Below are positions 9,801 through 21,800 of a stretch of 23,441 nucleotides of DNA, in pieces. Below the pieces are notes generated by a model. The model was not told the DNA's origin, did not search any database, and was given only the letters and a program-made list of their open reading frames with translations. How positions within the stretch are numbered: position 1 is the first letter of the stretch; each line of letters opens with the position of its first letter. Made by a program: the position numbers and the translations under genes. The DNA is taken from contig NMRA01001371.1 of assembly GCA_002633005.1 (NCBI GenBank), forward strand, positions 1 through 23,441. The letters are read 5' to 3'. The stretch comes from Phoronis australis (lineage: Eukaryota; Phoronida; Phoronidae).

Positions 9801-12800
9801 AAATAACAAGGTGCTTCAGTAACGTAAAAAAAATGAACCAGAGGTTATAACTTTAATGATTCAAAAAGATTTTTACCCTACCAACACAAAGAATTTAGAA
9901 CATGGATCCCTCACAGTTGCTGTGACGAATTGTAAGGCATACATCTTGGACCGTTGGTGCCATTTGATAACAGTTCTTCAGTAAAAATTCAGGATGCAGT
10001 GACATTTACACAAAATGTGATAAACTAATTGCTTCAACTATCTGTCTGGAATTTGCAGATAAAGGGTTTCTGATAGATAAAAAATAAGCAAACATCTAGT
10101 GTGTACCTTTGAAACGTACTGTGGATAGATCATGATAGCACAGTTGGTAGTGAAGGACTTTCTACTAGTTTATAAATCAACTCAATTCTTCAGAAAGTAA
10201 AAACTAGTGATCCTGATACACGCCGCAGTTATAGTGTGTTTTGTAATAAATGCGACATTGGAACTCATTTTACGAAAGAAAGTGGACTCTGGAAAATAAC
10301 AATATTCAAGACAAAGAGACAATGTCATTTTGTACACAACTGTTAGTGGGGCCTAAACTTATCATTAAAATTGCAGAACAAATATTCAAAACCAAATGTC
10401 ACTTCTTTCTGTAAAATGCAGTAACCTGATTTTAAAACTCCAAAATGTCTTGTTGAAAAACTCCTAGCATGTAGTTTGATAGGTTGTCGAAAGTGGTTCT
10501 AGCTTGAGCTGAAAAGGTATCAGAAGCCAGGCTATTCCAGGCATCCAATCAGGGCTAAGAGCAAGAGGGGTATGAAGAACGACCGGGTTGGTTGAGTAAT
10601 TTTGTTGGCACATCGCTGGTTGTCTATCTGGAACCGAGCCTCACGAGTCTCGCTTGAAGAACAAAAATGACAAAATGAAAATGAAGTAATAAAATTAGGC
10701 TTGATTTCATAACTACAACACTCGATCAAAACTCAGTCGAGCGGACAGCCAGAAATTCACAGTGTGAGTTTTCGCAGGTAGTTTCGGGGTCACAAGCTCT
10801 AATAATAGAACACACTGGTCATGTGTGGGAGCTGGCATACCAGGGCTAGAGTTACATGGTAGGAGGAAAGTCCGTCCTGCCGCATGTAGCTAAATACACC
10901 TGCCTAAAGAGGGCGCTAGAGTTTTGCACGTCATGTCCTACCTTGATGAGGTCAAGTGAGAGGAGACTAAGCCACCTGGAACTAGGCAGTAGAGCGAGAG
11001 TGACCAACTCACTGGCCAGTTGGTCGGGCGACTTGTACTCGTCCACAAGTACCTCGACATGGGTGGTGTCAGGCTCGAACTGCTTGTCATCTGAAGAAAT
11101 AAGAATGGAGTGAAGACGTTTGATAAACTTCAGCAAAAGTTTACCTCCTTACTTGGTGAAGCATATATTTTCCATTAAGATTTCATCAACAAATGAATTG
11201 ATGATAGAGAAACTCCAAAATAATTATCATCAAAGTAAATCTTACTTTTTAATACTCATGGATTAAATTTTTTTTATATGTGACTTTTTGTCTAGCTCAG
11301 GTTAAGATATTATAACGTTGCGTCCACCACTACAAACGCAAGTGTGACCCCGCAGTTCAACCAATCGAGCACACTATCTCAATAGCTTGAACTCTGAAAC
11401 CCATGAGTGACAGCACTAGCAAAATATTCCTAATTGCTAACAAGTAACTTACTAAACAACCAACACTTTAACTTATCATTTCAGCACAGACAGCTGTATA
11501 ACCCAGATCCAGAACTGGCTTGCTAACTAAAGCAGTACGTGCATTTACTAACAGCTATTATAGTTACCAAAATGTAGGTCTCAAGCCACCCAGTAACTTC
11601 ATAATGTATTGAGGACAGCATCGGATGAGAGTATAGAAAACATCACAAGACAAACTAGTTCCCACGTTACCAGAGTTACGGCTGGTAGTATTTTACATAA
11701 ACCCATCGAAGAAGATGAAAGGTGTCTGTGNGTCAAGTGAGAGGAGACTAAGCCACCTGGAACTAGGCAGTAGAGAGAGAGTGACCAACTCACTGGCCAG
11801 TTGGTCGGGCGACTTGTACTCGTCCACAAGTACCTCGACATGGGTGGTGTCAGGCTCGAACTGCTTGTCATCTGAAGAAATAAGAATGGAGTGAAGACAT
11901 TTGATAAACTTCAGCAATAGTTTTCTTCCTTACTTGGTGAAGCATATATTTTCCATTAAGATTTCATCAACAAATGAATTGATGATAGTGAAACTCCAAA
12001 ATAATTATTATTGAGTCTACCACTACACACGCAAGTGTGACCCAGCAGTTCAACCAATCCAGCACACTATCTCAATAGCTTGAACTCTGAAACCCATGGG
12101 TGACAGCACTAGCAAAATATTCCTAATTGCTAACAAGTAACTTACTAAACAACCAACACTTTAACTTATCATTTCAGCACAGACAGCTGTATAACCCAGA
12201 TCCAGAACTGGCTTGCTAACTAAAGCAGTACGTGCATTTACTAACAGCTATTACAGTTAACAAAATGTAGGTCTCAAGCCACCCAGTAACTTCATAATGT
12301 ATTGAGGACAGCATCGGATGAGAGTATAGAGAACATCACAAACAAGTTCCCACGTTACCAGAGTTACAGCTGGTAGTATTTTACATAAACCCATTGAAGA
12401 AGATGAGAGGTGTCTGTGCACTAGGAATATGGGTAAATTTTCAATGCAACATATAAGTCTTATTTCTTCTCAATATATTACAGTTTAAAATACTCACCAA
12501 TACCTTCAGCTTGTGAGCTTGTGCTGGGTAATTCAAGCACTTGGGGCTCAAAGTCTGCTGGCAGAGCAGCCAGGGGCACGTGACTGTACAGCGTCTTATT
12601 GGACCAGAGGTAGACGGAGAGGTCATCCACATGACATGTGACCAAGAACTCTGATGTAGGGGACATGGCGAGGCTAGTGACAGGTACGTCTGTCAGGAAG
12701 CAGTCGACGAGCGCGCTGGACGGCAGGTCCCACACACGTACTGTGCAGTTCATGCAGGACGACACCAGCCAATGAGAGTTGGGGCTGAATGCCTGTTGAG

Positions 12801-15800
12801 TTTTATAATTAAAACAGATGTAGTTGCACACAAGCGACACAGCAATCATTAGGAGAAAGTTCAAAATGAAAACTGAGATGCGTCATGATTTTCATTTACA
12901 ACTTTCTTCTGTTACTATGGCCACAAACTAGTGTTCCAGCAATCACTCTTCCCTAACAAACAAAATGACAGTTAACTGAAACCAATTTTTTGTTACAAAA
13001 GGGCTTCTTTATCAATGCATAAGTGTAAGGAATTCAAATTTTACAAATGTTCAGGTAAATATAAGATTGAATTATAATTAAATTCACACAATGACACCTG
13101 CTTTTTCACAATAGACCTCGCTAATTAACATCTAAGACAGAAAGGTGACAATTTTTGCCCCTGTTGCAGTCACAACTGCGGAATCTCTCACCAGTTCTGT
13201 GAGGTCCACCATTGGGAAACCCACATCGGGTCCTATAAATTCTGAGTTTGCAGCTGCGTGTAAAGACAAAATCATCACAAGACGAGTAACAATTGGACCC
13301 ACACATCGAGTCAATGAATAACCAAAGGAGAAAACCACCAGCAACATAACAATAAGCTGGGAAGGTCAAAGGTCATAGTGCTACGTACCAAATCTGTGAC
13401 ACGATTACTGTGGCCAGAGAATTTCCTGATTATGTTTCGTGTTTCAATGTCCACAACACTGATGGTATAGTTGGAGAGAGCTACAGCCAGCATGCAGCTT
13501 TAAGACAAGAAAATAGCATCTTGAGGCAGAAGGAATCTCATGGAGAGGAAAAATCAACACGGCCTTTGGACATTTTGCGTAGTGCTGTTGTGTCAACCCA
13601 ACATAAGTGTCTATTATTGTATATTCTAGTACATAAATGTTTACATGGAATAACTGTATAATCCTAATTTTCACTTGATAACCACAACATTAAGGTTAAA
13701 AGTTCGAGATTTTACTCAATAAGTTTTAACTCACATTCGCAGCTCGAATATAGGGGTCGTCCAGTGTGACCTTGGACTAGAAACTCATACGTATACACCA
13801 TAATGTACTTGAGCACAGACAAATAGACAATTATTGTAGAACGGAAAATGCCAAAAAATTCATATTCCATTTCAAGAACTAAGATTAGGCTATGTCCCCA
13901 TGACCTGAAGTCCAAACTTTTAACGACAATTAAGTTTCTATATTAACTGTTCTACTCAAGATGACTGTTATAGCTAGCAAACACTGAGGAAACACCAAAG
14001 TTTCACTGTAAACATGTTTAGGGTAAGGTATAGATTCGTTTCACATCGTTTTTTATAGCTTAAAGTGAATATAAAAAGTGTGGGACGATTCCGTACACTA
14101 TGAGACTAAATAAGAAAATCTCATTTGAAAAAAATTGCCTTAAACACAGATGAGTGTCTCGCTAACCTTAGCACTTGACAACGATCCCAGGAGGCAGTGT
14201 CACCTAGTGGCATAAGTGCCTAGTGGCATAAGTATCTGCTTTAATTACTCAAGGCCGTGGATTGGAGTCCCACTGGAGCACACTGCTAGACCTTTGAGTC
14301 AGGTCTCTAGCTCCTCAGCTCGGTTTTAACTATATGTTAATAAAGCATTGAAATATTTTCAGGTAATCAGTGCAATGGGTTCACCTGAACGGCCTGTGCA
14401 TGTCTGGTACGAAGACCGCAAGCAATTATTTTTTATTTAATGATCCCAGCATTAAGGCCCAATTTTGAAATCTTGATCTCAATTTGTAGGTTCAATATAA
14501 AGGTCATCCAGTGTGAGCGTGAATTAGATAGTTCCCACCCTCTGTCCATTGGTTGGGCTATAAAAGCGTACTAGGTTCTTGTCTGCACCAGGGCTCACTT
14601 TGAAAACAGCGCCTTACTAAGAAAAAGCCACCTGCCTGTATCAATTTCAACCAAAGTCTTGAATGCCAAGCGAACGCATGCAAGCAAGGTTTCAAATGCC
14701 ACAACTTTTCGAGTTAGCCACAATCACACGATGACACACAGACCAGGGACCTAGCCACAATCACACGATGACACACAGACCAGGGACCTAGCCACAATCA
14801 CACGATGACACACAGACCAGGGACCTGTTTCATAACAACTGACTCAAGTCTAAGTCAAAAATTTAGTCTTAGGATTTGCACAACTATTTCTGAAAAATAA
14901 TTAAATTTTACTTGAGCAAAAATACAAAGACTCTGAGAACACACACCTGTCTATTACTTAGTGAAATAATTTCAATTAATTATTTCTAGACCATGATGAA
15001 CTCACAATTACATTGCAAAACCATTATTCAGAAACTGTAAAATGGAAGAGTTAGACGACAGACTATAGTACATGGACTGCTAACTCTGTATATTTTCAAT
15101 GGACGAAATCTGTGATCTTACACATAAGCCGTGACGGCACTATTCACTAGCAACACCTGGCAAAATAAGCAAGTTTTACTTCTGGCAAGTATGTCATCTG
15201 CTTCTGCATGGTCGGGTGCCAAAAGTACTCACGATACCAACAGTTCTGTTATTGGAAGACTTTGAACAGCGTTTCAATGCCGAAATATTTCCCCCCGTTG
15301 TACTGGACCGTAAAATAGATGTGGGAATTTCCCATCACAATACACTAACAGGAAACTGAAATTGGTAATTTAGGAGAGTGGCGCCTCCTATAGGACAGTA
15401 TCCAAGAAAATGTCGGAGTTGCGAATCTGTTGTCTAAATCTATGGTTAGACCAAATTCCTATCTAAGTCTTAAGTATTTGTTCATGAAACAGATTCAAGG
15501 ACCAACAACTCTTCCTTCTGGCTTCTATACTACATTTCATAATGAGTACTTTTATATTCAGACCATTCGACAGTGCAACGACAAATCGTCTAAAGGAGGT
15601 TGATGGTTATGATGACTTCAAACACAGACTCATTATAGCTGTCCCTACCTTGCTTTTCAGTCATGTCATTGTATATACCATATAAAGGTTTTAATTTATT
15701 TTTAATTCAATTTGTAAATTCAATTTGTAAAATGTTCATTTTAATTTAATGTAACTTAATTTAATCTATCTTTAGTTAATCAATTTTTGTTTGCTTTGAC

Positions 15801-18800
15801 AGGAACATGCTGTATATTTACCTTTGGCTAAAGCATGTTTTGTATTTTATCCTCTATATATATAAAGTTTATTATTATATTTATAATTATAATTATTATT
15901 ATTATTATTACACATCAAACAAAAGTAAACTAATTTCACATTCTCACCTGTCTCGATGAAGACACATATGCTCCGCTGGACACCCCAGTTTCACCGCGTC
16001 CAGCAGTTGTTTACTTTTGAACTTCCAAAACTTTAGCTGACCGTCACCCCCCAGTGAGACTGTCAGTTGATTCAGGCCATCCACCACAACATCCCGGACA
16101 CAGCTGTCGTGAGCTGTCAGAGAACATAGGTCGATTAGGAGAGAACACGCAGCTGACAAATAACTGGCAATTGCTATTGAAAGGTCATTAGGTCACGTGA
16201 TGTGGCGTACTGGCAAGATTTAAATGTTTGCAACATGTTGAAAGGAAGTTATGTGAAATAAGTAATACGTTACTGTATTCAGAGCCAGAAAATATATTTT
16301 ATAAAATGTCTTTTTCAAACAAAGACTAAAACTTGTTCATATTAAATAACATGTCTTTACAAGTTCAACAATTAATTAGTTTAGCTTACAACTATTTTCA
16401 TGCTTCTGCCCTCTCAGTGCACAATAATGAAATATAATTAGAGAAATTATTAACACACACAATAATAGTAATTTATACTTCAACGCAGAGAGACATTAAA
16501 ACTCAACAACTTCAGGACCATTATATGTTCAAGAGAAAAATAACACTACGCAGTAAAGCCAGTAGATAGTTACAACCTTTGGGATTGCCATAGGCTCCCC
16601 TGTGTATTCCTGATTGGATGTTGTAGCAGTCCATGTGACCTGTGTTGTAGCCAATGATGACAAAGTTACCACAGGAGGTGATGGCCACACACTGTCAACA
16701 ATGAAGAATATGCCAGTATTGATCCAGCAATTATTACACTAAAAGAGTTCTATACTGACCACGTTATTCCAATACTCATAAAACAATTATTACACTTGGA
16801 CATTCTTGAATAATCACCATAATCCAACAGAGAGAAGCAGGTGAAGGAGGGAGAGAAAGAGGGAGGGATGAAGAGAGACTGTTTTGCCAAATAATCACAG
16901 CAACTGCACCCTACTGCATGTCCCGTTTTTCCCACACGAAGCAATGCCATTAACTTTGGCTTACACAATCAAAACCTTTAATCAAAAATAAAGATTAACA
17001 CTAAAATGCAGCTTATATTAAAAGATATTTTTTAATCTACCTGAGCCTCAACGTTCGTCATTGCCTTGAACCTATCATGTAGCAGTCTGTGCTGACCCAT
17101 ACTTGACCTCTGATAGTTCCATGTGGTAACAGAATCCAATCCGTGGTGGCAGGCGGCGATACCGTCCCAATCACTTTGCCGACTCATTTCTGGAAAGCAA
17201 ATGGGCTACTTTACGACTGTTTGCACAACGCTTGTGTCCCAATACTAATACACAATGGCCATTTTACAGACAGATGATGTCACATAACAAAAGATTGTGG
17301 GAAACCAACTGATGATGACAGGGAGCGTGCACCAACACTTCCTGCCACCATTAGTCTGAATGACGAGATATCCTACAAATTTCTAATCGTTTAAAAGATT
17401 TATTCAACTAATGTAAAGAAATGTGGCTGCCTGACACTCCCAGACGCATTTTCAGCAGAATACTGGACATTCGTTTCACAAAGATAAATCCATGTTCAAC
17501 AGCCTATCCATAACGTTTTTGATCATGAAAGAGAAAACTTATACAAGAAACAGAAAACAATGATGGATGTTTTCACCGTTGTAACGTGCATCGTCACAAA
17601 GGACCAGGGGGAGGGTAATTAATGGTGAAACATATCTCTATGGTAACGGAGGATTAGTACTTCCGAATCAGTAGACAACGCCAAAAACATTGCCCACACC
17701 TGTAACTACACATTATAAAACTCTAAATAAACAAGAATATGATACAGCACCCACAACAAATTCTTCAAGCACTCGACAAGTACTTTCACGAGCATTGTCA
17801 AGACATTGCCAAAACTGCATATAGTTTAACTTTAGTACCCGAGACAAAGTTTGTAATTGGAGGCATCATGTGTTTGTCTCTCTTCAGCCCCAGTCTTCTG
17901 GTCTCCGTTTTGTTGAATGAGGCACGCCCCAGACTTTTGTTGTGTCGGTCATGCACCGTCGATAGTGACCTCAACGTGCTGTCCTGACCTGCAAACAACA
18001 AAAAAGACCGTAGACGACAGTGCTACAAAGGTAACCGATACTTCACTCAAAATGGCAGTGATTGTTGGGCTTGGAAGAAGAAACAACAGATGTCACTGAA
18101 GACTGAACTGAGTTTTTTGGTATTTACAAGTCTTCATTACACGCACCATAAGCACCATGGCTGCAAACAGACTGGTTCCGTGACCAAACACTTTTAAGTT
18201 ACCAGTTGGTACTCTAGGACTTCAATTGTTGCAGGATTGCAAAAAATGTTTTTTTCAAGAGATGTATTCTATGCATAATTACCCAGTGTAAATTTCTTTT
18301 GTAATTAAGCCTGACCACCCCTGCCTTTCTGCTGCAACCCAAAGAATTACCTGCGCTCAGGATATTCTGTCCATTGTTACCATGAAATCTAACTTTGCAC
18401 GGTGGGGCACTGTGCCCTGACCTGTGCCTCAGCAGACGGCCCCCACCGTCGGGCTGGTCAAAGATCCACACCTTGAAACAGAAAGGAACATTGCACCAAT
18501 CCCGCAGACCAAGAATCAACATAGCATGTAGTTACATGTAGAGATCGTGGTTGGAATCTGACTTCCTTCACAGACGTTAAGATTTTGAAAGGAATTTACA
18601 TAATTATATGACAGTAGCAGATACTACAATTCTAATATTTTTGCTTTTTGATTACCAAAAAAATTAAGAATATAATCCATCAAATTTGACAATTATCGGC
18701 AATAAATGTTCGCGAAACAGTTAACATGGTGAGCAACAATTTGTCAGAAAAACGCAGCTGCAACTTGATTCCACGGAATCAATAATGCAATTCCAATACC

Positions 18801-21800
18801 ACTTTTAAGGTACTGATCACTTGGAAATAGTAAAACAAAATTTGGTATTAAGCAGAAAAAAAAACATAGAATTTTAGGTTGCTAAAACAGATTTCTCAGT
18901 TTTTGAAAACGGAAAACCATCATTTCTATAAATGGCAAAGAAGACAATTAGCAAGTTTCCTTGTACAAAGATGTACGTATGAGTACAGGGATTGACAAGG
19001 AACCAAGTTATGACTTGGAGAGCAGCAGAGCATATGGAGGTAGAAAATAGGGGAAAGCAGGGTTAATTGTTACAATTGGCCTGGCTCTCCCCAACATTTG
19101 AGCTCCTCAGATGGTTATACTTCAGTAAATAACACAAAATTGATGACATAGTTAGTATTAAAAAACGTGGAAATTCCTGGCTCCACGAACACAGAACTTT
19201 GCAAAATCACTCTCCAATAATCCAATGATGACAAAAATGCATGCAAATCCTGGCGTGGAAATTACCACTGGGCAATGGCATCAAAATAAGATAACTAAAA
19301 TCTGGCATATTTGACAAGGACTAATCATTATCAATATTGTTTTTGACCAGGATAGCAGTGGATCTCCAGCCAAACTTCAATACAATAAGGTAGACACCAC
19401 TGTCCAAGCTTGAATAGGGCCATCTAATTTTCAGGTCCATTAATCTGACAAGTAAAGTAAAGATCATTCAAGCATGATGAATTAAGTGAAGTCGAAAGAG
19501 TTACTCATTGTCACTCACCAGCCCTAACTTTCTGTTTGAAGGGCATTACTTGCAACTAACAATTCCTATGTCATACCTTTACAGAGTTATCTGCCGATGA
19601 TGTGACCAACAGCGGCTCCGACGGCAGGCACTTCATCCCCGATACGGCACCCTGGTGAGCATCACGTATCTCGCTCTGGAGACGGCGCTCCTCCAAGTTC
19701 CACAGGGCAATATGGCCGATGGAGCTGCCAGTAGCCATGATAGGGTGGCCATCTTGAGGAGAGAGAAAACTTCAAAGTAGCATTTTAGCTTGCACCTATC
19801 TATAATTTTCCCAAATTTCGCTACAACTGCCAAGTGTGCATTATGGAAACTCTAAACTTGAAAGCTGATGCACAGATAAATCTTGTGCATATTCATTACA
19901 GGATCACGTTTCAAATCTTAGTTTTTTTCTGTAATACACTTGGAGCAGCTTTTAAATACAGCAAGATCGAATACTTAATATTCTTTCACTGCCACTTTCA
20001 CTATCAATTATTTTTGCATTTTCCCAGTCATTTATAGGGTTATTTTTTCTTGTGTGATGAGTGAATGTGACACTAGACAAAGAAGAATAAGGGGATCTAT
20101 CTGCGTTTGAAAAAAATCCAACGCCATGAACAGAGACGATGGCGCATTTAAACTTTCCTGTGTATATAACGTCATCTTGACCCCCAGTACATCACAGGGT
20201 CACACTGAGGAAGGAAAAAGACAACAACGACTTTCGAAAAACTTCTGCCATTTAATGATTTTCGGTATTTTTATAAGAAATTTCTACTGTAAATCTTTCC
20301 ATCTATTATTTTGAATATAGGCTTCCACTTTTAAATCCAAAGGCATATTCACAACTGACTACAGTACAACAGAAAGCAAAAGAATAGCACAATTCCTGAC
20401 CCACCTGTTCTGAATGTAATATTGGTGACTGGGCCCCAGTCCTGGGTGAATGTCATAACAGTCTCATCGTACTTCAGGTTGTGCAAAATGACGCGACCGT
20501 CTTGGAGACCAATAGCAACCACATCGACAGCCGGTGCCTGCACACAGTACACATCATATCAATGACAATGTCACTCTTAGGCCGAAATCAAACATCATAC
20601 AACACAGTAACGATCTGGGCAGAAGAGTACACTGCACATCAAGGTAGTCCATGACAAATGACTTACTACCATGTCCTGAGAGGGCTGACCTTTTGACCTA
20701 CTTATGATTCTGATGCAATGGACTAGGTGTTACAGTGACTTAAAAGGCATCAAGTCAGACAATTCCATTACTTTAATGCATATACAAGGCATATCTTCAC
20801 AAAATTCTCAAGACGAGATCTCCATATTTTAAATACAATTGAGGAGCTTCCCGAAATTTTTGCACATTTTTGTACCACAAAAATCTGACTCTACTGGCAA
20901 CAGCTTTAAGACACCCACCTGCTCGAGAGCGGTGACTGGCTCTGACCAACCACGGAACTCAAACAGTCGCCGGTTCGTACGTATGTTCCACAACTGCAAT
21001 GCCCCCTGGTGGCTGGCCAACAGGACCTTGTTCAGGTAGGTAGTAGGGTGCATCATAGCAGTCACTAGGAATGATGTTGGATCAAACTGGATCTCCAGGT
21101 AGAGATCTGCAAAGATGGAATATCTAGTACGAGGATATATCCCACTGAAGATTCTGTTTTCATTTTCCATAAGTTTCCAAGGATCATTCTCATTTTCCAT
21201 TAATAACAGTACATTTTTCCAGAAAAATGTTGACATCTTTGCTTAGTGAGTTGCCAAAAATAAATGAATGCATAAACTTGCAATATGACTCATAAAATGA
21301 GTTTTTATCTTATGGCAACATTCCCTAAGTTTTTACTCTGTTTTCCCTTTTTATGGAAAAACATTTTTTGCCATTTTCCAGGATAAGGATGACAAGGAGC
21401 CAAGATAGAGAGGACGACACCCACTCCGTGTTAGCTCTAGACTGGCACACCGAACAACTCGACAAACGTCACTCGACAACGCCACCTCATTCAGCCCAGT
21501 GCGGTCACCGTATGGAATAACCACATCCTCCATGTGCTCTTTTACACTGAGAGGAAAAACAACAGCAGACAACGGTGACACTGCACTCAGCCATGAACAC
21601 ATTTGGTTTAGAGTACAACGTAAAGACGAGCATGCTAAGTATCTGGAAGTATTTTTCAACTTTGCAAACGACCTCAAATAAGCCGAAACCCACAATACAG
21701 CCATAACTCTTGCCTGGCATCGGAAGGACATGGATTAGACGAATTTATGTAAAATGGAAACTGGCGGCAGAGAAGCACGTGAAACCTAACAGCATGAAAA

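Noticed and set aside
11599-11871. 90-residue - strand open frame through the duplicated exon
   Set aside because: It is the wrong frame of the WDR36 exon copy; the WDR36 frame is the homologous one.
14716-14826. CRISPR-like repeats
   Set aside because: The 37-bp units are contiguous with no spacers, and the context is an animal intron.
20178-20203. TGACCC and GGGTCA half-sites facing each other
   Set aside because: The spacing is about 13 bp rather than the 3 bp of an estrogen-type response element, so it is likely chance.
21351-21731. 126-residue - strand open frame in a WDR36 intron
   Set aside because: It has no recognised domain, no splice-phase fit to neighbouring WDR36 exons and no human counterpart at this place.
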